Source: Candidatus Palauibacter soopunensis (GTDB taxonomy: Bacteria; Gemmatimonadota; Gemmatimonadetes; Palauibacterales; Palauibacteraceae). Taken from it: a stretch of DNA of 64,000 nucleotides. The notes beneath the pieces were generated by a model. It was not told the DNA's origin and ran no database searches. It worked only from the letters and a program-made list of their open reading frames with translations. The position numbers and the translations under genes are program-made. Where the stretch lies: NCBI RefSeq assembly GCF_947581735.1, contig NZ_CANPVT010000053.1, forward strand, positions 62,001 to 126,000, in the 5' to 3' direction. Below are positions 26,431-35,171 of the stretch, piece by piece. The stretch's first letter is position 1, and every line of letters starts with the position of its first letter.

Positions 26431-26459
26431 ATGATAACCGATTCTCACTTACATGTCAC
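26431..26459 (-). promoter_or_regulatory. Promoter with embedded operator for the MerC-type gene
   Basis: On the minus strand GTGACA (26459-26454), 17 bases, TATCAT (26436-26431): 5/6 matches at each box. A palindrome TGAGAATCGGTTATCA (26447-26432, arms matching at 6 of 8 bases) covers the -10 box and the spacer. This is where a repressor would sit. The TGATAA-like half-sites resemble binding sites of Fur-family metal regulators (Fur/Zur). A second, wider inverted repeat (26413-26422 with 26439-26448) shares the right arm. Confidence 0.5.
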
Positions 26460-26514
26460 GGTGGTGACCCGCGGCTCCGTGAGAAGACCCCGGCTCCGGC
26501 GCGACGGCGGCGCG

Positions 26515-28476
26515 TCAGGTTCCCGCGGGAACGGGCCTCCCCACGAAGCGCAGCACGACGATGACGACGCCGATGCCGAGAAGGTGGGCGATCCAGGGCG
26601 ACAGTCCGTACGACGTCCCCACATGGCCGAAGAGCATCGCGGCCGCTGCCACGACGAGCGCGTAGGGAAGTTGCGTCCGCACATGGTCCATGTGGTCGCA
26701 CGCCGACGCCATCGAACTGAGCACCGTCGTGTCGGAGATGGGCGAGCAGTGGTCCCCGAAGACGGAACCGGCGAGGACCGAACTGATCGAACTCACGAGC
26801 AGCTCGCCGCCTCCGGCCTCGAAGCCGGTTGCACCGCCGAGGGCGACGCTGAGCGGGACCACGAGCGGGAGCAGGATCGTCATCGTGGCCCATGACGTGC
26901 CCGTGCAGAAGCTGACGACCGCGGCCGTCACGAAGGTGAGGACGGGGACGAGTTCCGGCGCGAGGCTGCCTTCGAGGATCTGGGTCAGGTACTGCGCCGT
27001 CGCGAGCTGACTCGTCACCTCGCCGAGCGACCAGGCCAGGGTGAGGATCACGAATCCCATCGTCATCGCCCGGATGCCGGTGAGCCATCCGTCGAGCGCC
27101 TGGCTCAGCGACAGGATGCGCTGCGTCGTGGCCAGCCCGATCGCGACCAGGCAGCCCGCGAGCGAACCCCACAGGATCGCCTTGAACGGATCCGCCGCGC
27201 CGAACGTGTCCCACAGCGAGGCCGGCCCCACGGCGCCGCGGCCGTCGAAGTACAGCCCCAGCAGGACCGTCGCGACCACCGTCAGCACGGGGATCGCCGC
27301 GTTGTACCAGCGCAGGGGCACGCCCTCCGCCGCGTCGAGCCCCGTTTCCTCCGAGTTCACCATGAGCTGGGAGCCCGGCCGGAAGACGCCGCCACCCGTG
27401 CGCGCCCGCATCTCCGCGCCGTGCATGGGGCCGAAGTCCCGCTGCGAGACGGTGACCGCGGCCACCATGAACAGGGCGAGGATGGGATAGAAGAGGTACG
27501 GAATGCTGCTCAGGAACACGGTGAAGGGGCTAGCGGAGGCGAGCGCCCCGGCCAGCGCGGGGTCCGAGGTCTGCTCGGCGGCGATGCGAAGTCCGTCGCG
27601 GATCAGCGAGATCTCGAAGCCGACCCAGGTCGACACGAAGGCGATCGTGGCGACGGGGGCGGCCGTAGAGTCCACGAGGTAGGCCAGCTTCTCGCGCGAC
27701 ACCTTCAGCTTGTCCGTGACGGGGCGGAAGGTGTTTCCGACGATGAGAGTGTTCGCGTAGTCGTCGAAGAAGATGCCGACGCCCGCGAAGAAGGTGGCGA
27801 GCTGTGCACGGCGCGGCGTGGTGGCCAGCGGCCGCAGGGCTTCGACGATCCCGCGGGTGCCCCCGGAGCGCGACATCACCCCCACCATGCCGCTCAACAG
27901 CGCCGAGAACATGAGGATCGACGCGTTGTCGGTGTCGGCGAGCGAGGGCACGATGAACGTGTCCACGGTTCGCCCGAGCCCCGCCAGCGGGTCGAGCCCG
28001 GCGATGAAGAACCCGCCCAGCCAGATGCCGAAGAAGAGCGACACGACGACGTGGCGGAAGATGAGCGCGAGAGCGATGGCGATGAGCGGCGGCAGCAGGC
28101 TGATCCAGCCCGGGAACCGCGGCGGATCCACACTCGCGCTTGCCGATCCCTGGTCTGAGGCCATCTCCACGGACAGCGGGAGGTCCCCCGCCGCGGCCCG
28201 CAGCCCGCTGACCGATGTCTCGGACCGAAGGGGCAGGGCGCCGGCGGCGAGTTCGCGTCCCGAGGCGGATCTCACGCGGTAACGGGCGTTCTCTCCGTCC
28301 TCCGTATGGAGCGTGAGAGAGAAGGGAACGTCGGTCAGGACGACCGCGGGTCCCTCCACGGTGAACGAGGGGCCGTCCTGCGCAAGGACGGTGCCGGGAA
28401 GCGACGCGGGCAAGACGAGGGCCGGCAGTAGAAGCCACCGTCCGGCGCGCCGGAAAACGTCGGATCGTATGCGCAT
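26515..28476 (-). CDS. NhaC-type Na+/H+ antiporter with N-terminal periplasmic domain (653 aa)
   Basis: Residues 1-32 form a signal sequence. Residues about 34-120 look like a small beta-rich, Ig-like domain (FTVEGPAVVLTDVPFSLTL, ARYRVRSASGRELAAG). About twelve membrane helices of the NhaC/ArsB-like antiporter fold follow from residue 124. Family marks are IFFDDYANTLIVGNTFRPV, WVGFEISLI, FCTGTSWATM and VFGDHCSPISDTTVLSSMAS. It exchanges Na+ (or an amino/organic acid) for protons in the inner membrane. The extracytoplasmic N-terminal domain is not part of standard NhaC. A promoter with its -10 box 5 bases from the ATG suggests a leaderless message. Confidence 0.9.
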   Translation of the reverse strand: MRIRSDVFRRAGRWLLLPALVLPASLPGTVLAQDGPSFTVEGPAVVLTDVPFSLTLHTEDGENARYRVRSASGRELAAGALPLRSETSVSGLRAAAGDLPLSVEMASDQGSASASVDPPRFPGWISLLPPLIAIALALIFRHVVVSLFFGIWLGGFFIAGLDPLAGLGRTVDTFIVPSLADTDNASILMFSALLSGMVGVMSRSGGTRGIVEALRPLATTPRRAQLATFFAGVGIFFDDYANTLIVGNTFRPVTDKLKVSREKLAYLVDSTAAPVATIAFVSTWVGFEISLIRDGLRIAAEQTSDPALAGALASASPFTVFLSSIPYLFYPILALFMVAAVTVSQRDFGPMHGAEMRARTGGGVFRPGSQLMVNSEETGLDAAEGVPLRWYNAAIPVLTVVATVLLGLYFDGRGAVGPASLWDTFGAADPFKAILWGSLAGCLVAIGLATTQRILSLSQALDGWLTGIRAMTMGFVILTLAWSLGEVTSQLATAQYLTQILEGSLAPELVPVLTFVTAAVVSFCTGTSWATMTILLPLVVPLSVALGGATGFEAGGGELLVSSISSVLAGSVFGDHCSPISDTTVLSSMASACDHMDHVRTQLPYALVVAAAAMLFGHVGTSYGLSPWIAHLLGIGVVIVVLRFVGRPVPAGT

Positions 28477-28481
28477 GCCCG

Positions 28482-28511
28482 AACCTACCGGGGCCGTCGC
28501 GCGAGGGTCAA
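28482..28511 (-). promoter_or_regulatory. Promoter of the NhaC-type gene (leaderless)
   Basis: On the minus strand TTGACC (28511-28506), 18 bases, TAGGTT (28487-28482), then 5 bases to the ATG at 28476. The mRNA would start at about the start codon. It is back to back with the pyr promoter, about 28 bases away. Confidence 0.55.
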
Positions 28512-28538
28512 CGCGGGCAGACAGGAGACGGGGCGACG

Positions 28539-28567
28539 TTGATCGTGGCGGGGGCGCGGCCTATACT
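28539..28567 (+). promoter_or_regulatory. Promoter of the pyrR-pyrB-pyrC operon
   Basis: TTGATC (28539-28544), 17 bases, TATACT (28562-28567). A start site near 28574 leaves a leader of about 60 bases. I see no terminator/antiterminator pair in this leader, so regulation by PyrR-mediated attenuation is not apparent here. Confidence 0.65.
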
Positions 28568-28633
28568 CCCGCCCGACCGGGGCCGCCCAGGCACCCAGCC
28601 GCCCGCGACGGATCGAGCGAAGCCGAGACGAAA

Positions 28634-29185
28634 CTGACGCATAACGTTCTCGACGAGGCCGCTGCCCGAGGGCTCCTAGCCGAGCTTTCCGCGCAGCTTG
28701 ACCGGGCGATCGAGCCCGACGCCCGCCTCATCCTCATCGGTATCCACCGCCGCGGCGATTCGATCGCGGCCGAGATCGGCCGTCACCTCGAGCCGACGCG
28801 CGGCCCCGTTCCCATCGGTTCGCTCGACATTACGCTCTATCGAGATGATTTCGGACAGGTGGGCGCGCTCCCCACGGTCGGGACGACCCGCATCCCGGAG
28901 TCCATCGAAGACGCGCACATCGTCATCGTCGACGATGTGCTTCACACAGGACGAACGATCCGGGCCGCGCTCCAGGAGCTGTCGGATTTCGGACGCGCCC
29001 GCCGGATCCAGCTCTGCGTCCTCGTCGATCGCGGGGGACGCCAGCTCCCGATCCAGCCCGATTATGTGGGCCGCGTGATCGAAGTCGGGCCCAACCAGGA
29101 CGTGTCGGTGCGCGTCGCGGGAACGGACGGCGACTGGGGGGTCGACATCGTCGCTCTCCGCGCCGCGCCGGAGGCGGGGGCATGA
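28634..29185 (+). CDS. pyrR: PyrR: pyrimidine regulator / uracil phosphoribosyltransferase (about 183 aa)
   Basis: A phosphoribosyltransferase fold that in other bacteria binds pyr mRNA and also makes UMP from uracil. Recognisable blocks: [25 protein letters not shown], the PRPP loop [17 protein letters not shown] and [18 protein letters not shown]. The 5' end is unusual. No ATG, GTG or TTG lies between the promoter and the start of homology; the homologous N-terminus (KLTHNVLDE) begins at a CTG at 28634, taken as a tentative start. It overlaps pyrB by ATGA. Coordinates of the start are uncertain by a few codons. Confidence 0.85.
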   Translation: MTHNVLDEAAARGLLAELSAQLDRAIEPDARLILIGIHRRGDSIAAEIGRHLEPTRGPVPIGSLDITLYRDDFGQVGALPTVGTTRIPESIEDAHIVIVDDVLHTGRTIRAALQELSDFGRARRIQLCVLVDRGGRQLPIQPDYVGRVIEVGPNQDVSVRVAGTDGDWGVDIVALRAAPEAGA

Positions 29186-30156
29186 CGACCCAGGGGCGGG
29201 AACTCGGCCTCGGGAAGGACCTCATCGGACTCGAATCCCTCACGGGAGGCCAGATCGAGGCGATCCTCGATACAGCGGAGCCCTTCAAGGAGATCAGCGA
29301 GCGCAAGATCAAGAAGGTGCCGGTCCTCCGCGGACAGACCATCGTCAACCTCTTCCTCGAACCCTCGACCCGGACCCGCATCAGCTTCGAGTTCGCGGAG
29401 AAGCGGCTCTCGGCCGATACGGTGAACATCTCGTCGGTCGGATCCTCGGTGCAGAAGGGCGAGACGCTCGTCGACACGGCGCGCAACCTCGAGGCGATGA
29501 GGATTCACATGGTCGTCGTGCGTCACGGATCGTCCGGGGCGGCGAAGTTCCTCGCGGACCGGATTCCCTCCAACGTCATCAACGCCGGCGACGGTCAGCA
29601 CGAACATCCCACGCAGGCCCTCCTCGACCTGTTGACGATCCGCGACCGGTTCGGGGCCATCGCGGGCCGGCGCGTCTGCATCGTCGGCGACATACTGCAC
29701 TCGCGAGTCGCGCGCTCGAACATCTGGGGCTTCCTGAAATGCGGAGCCGATGTCGCCGTGTGCGGGCCGCGCACGCTGATCCCGGCCGGCATCGAGGAAC
29801 TGGGCGTGCAACGGCTGGACTCGATCGACGAGGCGATCGAGTGGTGCGACGTGCTCTACGTGCTGCGACTTCAACTGGAGCGGATGGAGGGAGGCTACGT
29901 CCCCTCGCTGCGCGAGTACAACCGCGTGTTCGGCGTCAGTTCCGAGCGCCTCGGCCGCGCCGGCGACGACATGATCGTCCTCCACCCCGGACCGATGAAT
30001 CGGGGCGTCGAGATCGACTCCGATGTGGCGGACGGTCCGCGCTCGGTGATCCTCCCGCAGGTGACGAACGGGGTCGCCGTGCGAATGGCCGTCCTCTATC
30101 TGCTCGCGGGCGGACGCCCGGAGTTGGCCGAAGACGCCAAGGCGGCGGGGCCGTGA
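29182..30156 (+). CDS. pyrB: Aspartate carbamoyltransferase catalytic chain (324 aa)
   Basis: Condenses carbamoyl phosphate with aspartate, the committed step of pyrimidine synthesis. Carbamoyl-phosphate site STRTR (62-66) in [29 protein letters not shown], and the aspartate-binding [11 protein letters not shown] near the C-terminus. The length is normal for the catalytic chain; no regulatory chain (pyrI) is present, as expected for a pyrR-type operon. ATG overlaps the pyrR stop (ATGA), and its own stop is overlapped by the pyrC GTG (GTGA). Confidence 0.96.
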   Translation: MTTQGRELGLGKDLIGLESLTGGQIEAILDTAEPFKEISERKIKKVPVLRGQTIVNLFLEPSTRTRISFEFAEKRLSADTVNISSVGSSVQKGETLVDTARNLEAMRIHMVVVRHGSSGAAKFLADRIPSNVINAGDGQHEHPTQALLDLLTIRDRFGAIAGRRVCIVGDILHSRVARSNIWGFLKCGADVAVCGPRTLIPAGIEELGVQRLDSIDEAIEWCDVLYVLRLQLERMEGGYVPSLREYNRVFGVSSERLGRAGDDMIVLHPGPMNRGVEIDSDVADGPRSVILPQVTNGVAVRMAVLYLLAGGRPELAEDAKAAGP

Positions 30157-31466
30157 GCGGATCGTTCCTTCTCGCCGGAGGCCGGGTGATCGATCCCGCC
30201 GCGGGGCTGGACGAGGTGCAGGACGTTCTCGTGGGGGACGGACGGATCGAAACGGTCGCGCGAGGCGTGGCCGGGCCGGAGGGCGTTCCCCGGATCGATG
30301 CGCGGGGACTCGTGGTCGCGCCGGGGTTGATCGATGTGCACGTCCACCTGAGGGAACCGGGAGCCGAGCACAAGGAGACCATCCGCACGGGCGCCCAGTC
30401 CGCGGCGGCCGGCGGCTTCACGACGATCTGGGCCATGCCGAACACGGATCCGCCGCTCGACGACCCCGCCGCCGTCGGCTTTGTGCGGGAAGAGGCGCGG
30501 CGGTGGGCCCGGAAGGGGGAGGGCGGGGCGCGCGTGAGTCCCGTGGCCGCCGCCTCGCTCGGCCTCGCGGGCAAGCAGATGACCGAAATCGGCGGCTTGG
30601 TCGAGGCCGGCGCGGTCGCGGTTACGGACGACGGACATCCGATCCACGATCCGGCGCTCATGCGCCGCCTGCTCGAGTACACACAGTCCTTCGGGATCCC
30701 CGTCCTTCAGCATGCGGAGGACATGGCGCTCTCGGCCGGCGGGGTCATGAACGAAGGCGCCGTGGCCACCGCGCTCGGCCTGCGCGGGATCCCGAACGCC
30801 TCGGAAGCCACTGTCGTCGCCCGGGACATCTACCTCGCGGAACTCACGGGCGGGCATGTACACGTGCAGCACGTTTCCACTCGCGAAGCGGTCGAACTCA
30901 TCCGCGTCGCGCGCGAGCGCGGAGTGCGCGTGAGCGGCGAGGCTTCGCCTCACCACATGGCGCTGACGGAAGAGGCGGTGCGCGGCTACCGCACCGAGGC
31001 CAAGATGAACCCGCCGCTCCGGTCCGCGGCCGACCGCCTGGCCGTACGGCAGGGGCTCATCGACGGCGTGCTGGAGTGCGTGGCCACGGACCACGCGCCA
31101 CACCACTACGAGGAGAAGGAACGTGAGTTCGACGATGCGCCGTTCGGCATCGTCGGTCTCGAGACCGCGCTCGCCGTGTGCATCGGCGAACTCGTGAAGC
31201 CGGGCGACCTCGAGCTCTTCGATCTCATCGAGCGGATGTCCACCGCGCCAGCTCGGTTGATGGGGATCGAGGGCGGCACGCTTCGCCCCGGCAGTCGAGC
31301 GGATCTCGTCCTCCTCGATCCGGAGGAGGAGTGGACGGTCGACCCAGGGAGCTTCCGCTCGAAGAGCCGGAACACGCCGTTCAGTGGATGGAAAGTGACG
31401 GGACGCGTGAAGCGCACGATCGTCGGCGGCGAGACCCGCTACCGAGATTCATCCCCACCGACCTAG
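30153..31466 (+). CDS. pyrC: Dihydroorotase, class I (437 aa)
   Basis: Closes carbamoyl-aspartate to dihydroorotate. It is a class I (multi-domain type) amidohydrolase with [10 protein letters not shown] (His63, His65), [12 protein letters not shown], metal ligands in [15 protein letters not shown] and [10 protein letters not shown], the catalytic Asp in ATDHAPHH, and the C-terminal [10 protein letters not shown] found in dihydroorotases. Class I pairs naturally with aspartate carbamoyltransferase; in some bacteria the two form a complex. The start is GTG 30153, coupled to pyrB. The 3' end converges on rpsT. Confidence 0.95.
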   Translation: MSGSFLLAGGRVIDPAAGLDEVQDVLVGDGRIETVARGVAGPEGVPRIDARGLVVAPGLIDVHVHLREPGAEHKETIRTGAQSAAAGGFTTIWAMPNTDPPLDDPAAVGFVREEARRWARKGEGGARVSPVAAASLGLAGKQMTEIGGLVEAGAVAVTDDGHPIHDPALMRRLLEYTQSFGIPVLQHAEDMALSAGGVMNEGAVATALGLRGIPNASEATVVARDIYLAELTGGHVHVQHVSTREAVELIRVARERGVRVSGEASPHHMALTEEAVRGYRTEAKMNPPLRSAADRLAVRQGLIDGVLECVATDHAPHHYEEKEREFDDAPFGIVGLETALAVCIGELVKPGDLELFDLIERMSTAPARLMGIEGGTLRPGSRADLVLLDPEEEWTVDPGSFRSKSRNTPFSGWKVTGRVKRTIVGGETRYRDSSPPT

Positions 31467-31478
31467 CGGGACCTGTCG

Positions 31479-31498
31479 CGGCCTGCTAGCTCAGGCCG
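31479..31498. terminator. Possible bidirectional terminator, pyrC / rpsT
   Basis: A 7-base stem (CGGCCTG at 31479-31485, CAGGCCG at 31492-31498) with a 6-base loop lies between the converging genes and runs into the end of rpsT. There is no good T-tract, so the call is tentative. Confidence 0.35.
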
Positions 31499-31740
31499 TT
31501 GACGTGTCGTGCCGCTCGCGCCTTTTGACGCGCCGCGGCGTTCGCCTTGATGACGTTCCGGCGGGTCGCCCTGTCGAGAATGCGGTACAGCTCGGACAGC
31601 GCCGGCGTCGCCTCGTCGCGCGATTTCGTCGCAAGTAGATGCTTGGTCCTGGTCCGGATCTCGGACCGCACCTGGCGGTTCCGGAGTCTCCTCGCGCGCG
31701 ACTGGCGCAGCCGCTTCTTCTGACTCTCGTTATTCGGCAT
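31486..31740 (-). CDS. rpsT: 30S ribosomal protein S20 (84 aa)
   Basis: Binds the 5' domain of 16S rRNA in the small subunit. It is very basic and helical: MPNNESQKKRLRQSRARR at the N-terminus, then RTRTKHLLATKSRDEA, and IKANAAARQKARAARHV near the end, the usual S20 layout and length. AGAAGGA lies 6 bases before the ATG. It is transcribed alone and away from scpA; a promoter is proposed at 31830-31858. Confidence 0.95.
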   Translation of the reverse strand: MPNNESQKKRLRQSRARRLRNRQVRSEIRTRTKHLLATKSRDEATPALSELYRILDRATRRNVIKANAAARQKARAARHVNGLS

Positions 31741-31829
31741 TCGATTCCTTCTGTTCTTCTTCCTGTGTGACGGGTCGGCGCGGCGGATCGCAGGCGGCCG
31801 CTCCGGATCCGTCCAAAAATCAACGAAAG

Positions 31830-31858
31830 AACATACCAGACTTGCCGGATACCTCCAA
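31830..31858 (-). promoter_or_regulatory. Possible promoter of rpsT
   Basis: On the minus strand TTGGAG (31858-31853), 17 bases, TATGTT (31835-31830). It leaves a leader of about 80 bases, long enough for the autoregulation known for rpsT elsewhere, although no specific structure was identified. Confidence 0.4.
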
Positions 31859-31981
31859 CCCGGCGTGTCGGGCGGAACGCGTGTGCCGGGGGTACTCGCC
31901 GCGGGTACGCCCGTGCTACATTACGCGCCGACTGGCCGGCGATCCCCGGTTCCCGCCGGCCCGAGCGTGCAGGGAGGTTCC

Positions 31982-32758
31982 TTGACGGCGGTTCCCAACC
32001 GACTTCCAAGCCAGCGGGCGGCGCAGCCGTTCGTCGTGGAGCTCGACCGGTTTCAGGGCCCCCTGGATCTTCTCCTGCACCTCATCCGGTCGCAGGACAT
32101 CGACATCTTCGATATTCCGATCTCCACCATAACCCGGCAGTTCCAGGAAGCCCTCAGCGACGGCATCGACCGCCTCGAGCTCGATCGCGCCGGGGAGTTT
32201 CTGGAGCTGGCCGCGACCCTGGTCCACATCAAGGCGCAGCTCCTGCTGCCGGGGCGCAGCGACACGGAATGGGAAGACGATCCCCGGGCCGAACTCGTCC
32301 GGCGTCTTCTGGAGTACGAGCTGTTTCAGGAGATCGCGCGGACCCTGGGCGCCGCCGAACTGGAACGGCGGCGACACATGTCGAAGGGCTTCCTGCCTCC
32401 GCGACCGCCGCGCGAGGCCGAGGACCCGGACCTCTCGACGACGCTCGACGATTTCCTTGCGGTGCTCGGCGATATCCGGGGCCCCGATCCCGTGACGAGG
32501 CATGTCGCTCCGATCCGCATCGTCCCGGTCGAGGACAAGATCGTCGTCATCCGACACCTGCTGGGCGAGAGCCGGCGGGTGCCGTTCAACCGGCTGTTCG
32601 ATTCGTGGCAGGAGCGGCAGCATGTCGTCGCGGCGCTGCTCGCCTGTCTGGAACTCGCCAGGCAACAGCTCCTGAGGCTCGAGCAGGTGAAGCGATTCGG
32701 TGCGATATGGCTGTTCGGACGCCGCTCGCGGGGTGACGGGGGAGAGGGAACGGCGTGA
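31982..32758 (+). CDS. scpA: Segregation and condensation protein A (258 aa)
   Basis: Kleisin subunit that bridges the two SMC heads in chromosome condensation. The N-terminal signature FQGPLDLLLHLIRSQDIDIFDIPI is diagnostic; HIKAQLLLPG and a C-terminal winged-helix segment (RRVPFNRLFDSWQERQHVV) follow. The start is TTG 31982 with GGGAGG 5 bases upstream; no ATG or GTG fits. An upstream in-frame ATG at 31865 would lack a ribosome site. It is coupled to scpB by GTGA. Confidence 0.93.
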   Translation: MTAVPNRLPSQRAAQPFVVELDRFQGPLDLLLHLIRSQDIDIFDIPISTITRQFQEALSDGIDRLELDRAGEFLELAATLVHIKAQLLLPGRSDTEWEDDPRAELVRRLLEYELFQEIARTLGAAELERRRHMSKGFLPPRPPREAEDPDLSTTLDDFLAVLGDIRGPDPVTRHVAPIRIVPVEDKIVVIRHLLGESRRVPFNRLFDSWQERQHVVAALLACLELARQQLLRLEQVKRFGAIWLFGRRSRGDGGEGTA

Positions 32759-33336
32759 GCCCCGAGCAGATCGTGGAAGCGGCATTGTTCGCCAGTCAGA
32801 CGCCGCTCACCGCGCGCGAACTGGCCCGGGCGGACGATGCGCTCGACGTCCGGCGCGTCCGGGAAGCGCTCGCCGCATTGCGCGAACACTACGACACGGA
32901 CGGACGGGCGTTCCAGGTCTACCAGCTCGGCGACGGATTCCAGATCCTCACGCGCCCGGAATTCGTGCCGTACCTCGAGCGGTTCGACTCGATACCCCGG
33001 CCTCCGACGCTTTCCCGCGCCGCACTCGAGACACTCGCGATCATCGCGTACCGGCAACCCATCGGACGGATCGAGGTCGAGGAGATCCGGGGCGTGGCGT
33101 CCACTTCGGTGCTGCGAACTCTCCAGGACTGGGAGCTGATCGAGATCGTGGGGCGGGGAGAGGGGCTCGGTCGGCCGCTCCTTTATGGGACGACATCCCG
33201 CTTTCTGGATCACTTCGCCCTGCAGTCGCTGGATGATCTCCCCGCGCCCGAGGACCTGTCCGTCGCGCTCGTGCGTGCCGAGTCGGAGGCGTTGACCGAG
33301 GGCGCGTTGCCGTTGGAAGACCCGGCCGCAGGCTAG
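32755..33336 (+). CDS. scpB: Segregation and condensation protein B (193 aa)
   Basis: Partner of ScpA in the SMC complex. It has two winged-helix domains: the first contains EQIVEAALFASQTPLTARELA, the second the conserved LSRAALETLAIIAYRQPIGRIEVEEIRGV...LRTLQDWELIEIVGR. The start is GTG 32755 within the scpA stop. The tail after about residue 160 is acidic and not conserved. rluB follows after 22 bases, the order scpA-scpB-rluB common in many phyla. Confidence 0.94.
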   Translation: MSPEQIVEAALFASQTPLTARELARADDALDVRRVREALAALREHYDTDGRAFQVYQLGDGFQILTRPEFVPYLERFDSIPRPPTLSRAALETLAIIAYRQPIGRIEVEEIRGVASTSVLRTLQDWELIEIVGRGEGLGRPLLYGTTSRFLDHFALQSLDDLPAPEDLSVALVRAESEALTEGALPLEDPAAG

Positions 33337-33358
33337 CTGCACCGGGCGCGGACGGCTC

Positions 33359-34099
33359 ATGCGACTGCAGAAGTATCTCGCCAGGGCGGGGGTGGCTTCC
33401 CGACGCGGGAGCGAGGAACTCATCGCCCGCGGTCGCGTCCGCGTGAACGGCGAGATCGTGACGAAGCTCGGGACCACGGTGGACCCGAATGCCGCAAGGG
33501 TCGAAGTGGACCGCCGCCGCGTCCGCCTGAAGCCGGTGCTCTGGCTGGCGCTCAACAAGCCGCCGGGGTACACGTGCACCCGGCATGATCCCGGCGGGCG
33601 TCCGATCATCTACGATCTGCTCCCGGCCGATGCCCGCCACCTGCCTCACGTCGGCCGGCTCGATTTCATGAGCGAGGGTCTCCTCCTGCTGTCGAATGAA
33701 GGGGACGTCGTACATCGGCTCCTCCACCCCCGGACCGGAATCGAGCGGGTCTACCACGCGAGACTCCGCGGGCCCGTGACGGCCGAGCTCCCGGATCGGC
33801 TGCGGGCCGGCGTGGCGCTCGAAGACGGACCCGCGCGAGCCCGCCGCGCAGGCTGGATCACGCCTCCGCACACGTCGTCGCCCACCGTGGAGATCGTCCT
33901 GGCGGAAGGGCGAAACCGGGAGGTCCGACGGATGCTCGCCTCGCTCGGCGTCACGCTGCGGCGGTTGCGCAGGACCTCGTTCGGGCCGATTCGGCTGGGC
34001 GCTCTCGCAGCGGGAGCGGCCCGTGAGTTGTCTCCGAAGGAACGGGCGGCGCTCAAGCGGGCGGCAGGTCCCGCTTGCTCCGGGACGGTTCGGGAGTGA
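33359..34099 (+). CDS. rluB: Ribosomal large-subunit pseudouridine synthase, RluB/RsuA family (246 aa)
   Basis: Converts a uridine in 23S rRNA (U2605 in the RluB group) to pseudouridine. It has the N-terminal S4 RNA-binding domain (MRLQKYLARAGVASRRGSEE), then the catalytic domain with Asp102 in HVGRLDFMSEGLLLLSNEGD and the late motif EGRNREVRRMLASLG. A basic tail ends the protein. It lies in the scpAB operon. RsuA or RluE-type specificity cannot be excluded from sequence alone, though the scpAB context favours RluB. Confidence 0.9.
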   Translation: MRLQKYLARAGVASRRGSEELIARGRVRVNGEIVTKLGTTVDPNAARVEVDRRRVRLKPVLWLALNKPPGYTCTRHDPGGRPIIYDLLPADARHLPHVGRLDFMSEGLLLLSNEGDVVHRLLHPRTGIERVYHARLRGPVTAELPDRLRAGVALEDGPARARRAGWITPPHTSSPTVEIVLAEGRNREVRRMLASLGVTLRRLRRTSFGPIRLGALAAGAARELSPKERAALKRAAGPACSGTVRE

Positions 34100-34148
34100 A
34101 CATCGGGCGGCTGGCAGACCGACCATCACCGCGACAGCGAGAAGACGC

Positions 34149-35171
34149 ATGAACGGAGAAGCCGGGACGGCCCAACGGATCTCGGGGGAGGATCTCGAGA
34201 CCCAGCAGGCCGCGATCCGGGAGGTGGGAACCTTCGTGGCGGAGGTTCGAAACGAACTGGCCAAGCGGATCGTCGGGCAGCATGCCCTCCTCGACCGCGT
34301 TCTCATGAGTCTTCTCACGGGTGGCCATATTCTGCTCGAAGGTGTGCCCGGGCTCGCGAAAACGCTCACCGTCAGCACGCTCGCCGAGGCGATCCACACC
34401 ACGTTCCGGCGGATCCAGTTCACGCCGGATCTGCTGCCCGCCGATGTCGTGGGAACGCTCGTGTGGGAGGAGAAAACGGGCACCTTCACTCCGAAGCGGG
34501 GGCCCATCTTCGCGAACATCGTCCTCGCCGACGAGATCAACCGCGCGCCGGCCAAAGTCCAGTCCGCCCTTCTGGAGGCGATGCAGGAACGTCAGGTGAC
34601 GATCGGCGAAGAGACGCATCCGCTCCCCGTGCCGTTCCTCGTCATGGCCACGCAGAACCCCATCGAGCACGAGGGGACGTACCCGCTTCCCGAGGCGCAG
34701 GTAGACCGGTTCATGTTCAAGACCCGGGTCGGTTACCCGGCGCCCGAGGAGGAGAGGTCCATCATGCGGCTCATGGCGGGAGAGGACCCGCCGCCCGTCG
34801 AGGCCGTCGTTGAACCGGACCGCATCCTCGCCGCGCGCGCCATGCTTCCGGCGATCTATGTGGACCGGCGGCTCGAGGACTACATCCTCCAGCTCGTGCT
34901 CGCCACGCGTGAACCCGCGGCCCACGGCCTCGCGCAATTCGTGGACTGGATCGAATTCGGCGCCTCGCCGCGCGCCACGATATTTCTCGCGAGAGCGGCC
35001 CGCGCACATGCCTTCATCGAGGGCCGCGCCTTCGTGGTTCCGGAGGACGTGAAGGCGATCGCCCGCGATGTCCTTCGGCATCGGCTCGTCCTGACCTTCC
35101 AGGCCCAGGCCGAACAGATCGATGCCGATCACATCCTCGACCATCTCCTGGAGACCGTGCCGGTGCCGTGA
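34149..35171 (+). CDS. MoxR-type AAA+ ATPase (340 aa)
   Basis: A chaperone-like ATPase thought to activate metal- or vWA-containing partner proteins. It has Walker A EGVPGLAKT (about 64-72), Walker B IVLADEINRAPAKVQSALLE, sensor MATQNPIEHEGTYPLPEAQ with the arginine finger in DRFMFK, and a C-terminal lid. It heads six tightly overlapping genes (moxR, DUF58, batD-like, batA, batB, batC) in the arrangement known as the Bacteroides aerotolerance locus. No strong Shine-Dalgarno is seen before ATG 34149. Confidence 0.93.
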   Translation: MNGEAGTAQRISGEDLETQQAAIREVGTFVAEVRNELAKRIVGQHALLDRVLMSLLTGGHILLEGVPGLAKTLTVSTLAEAIHTTFRRIQFTPDLLPADVVGTLVWEEKTGTFTPKRGPIFANIVLADEINRAPAKVQSALLEAMQERQVTIGEETHPLPVPFLVMATQNPIEHEGTYPLPEAQVDRFMFKTRVGYPAPEEERSIMRLMAGEDPPPVEAVVEPDRILAARAMLPAIYVDRRLEDYILQLVLATREPAAHGLAQFVDWIEFGASPRATIFLARAARAHAFIEGRAFVVPEDVKAIARDVLRHRLVLTFQAQAEQIDADHILDHLLETVPVP

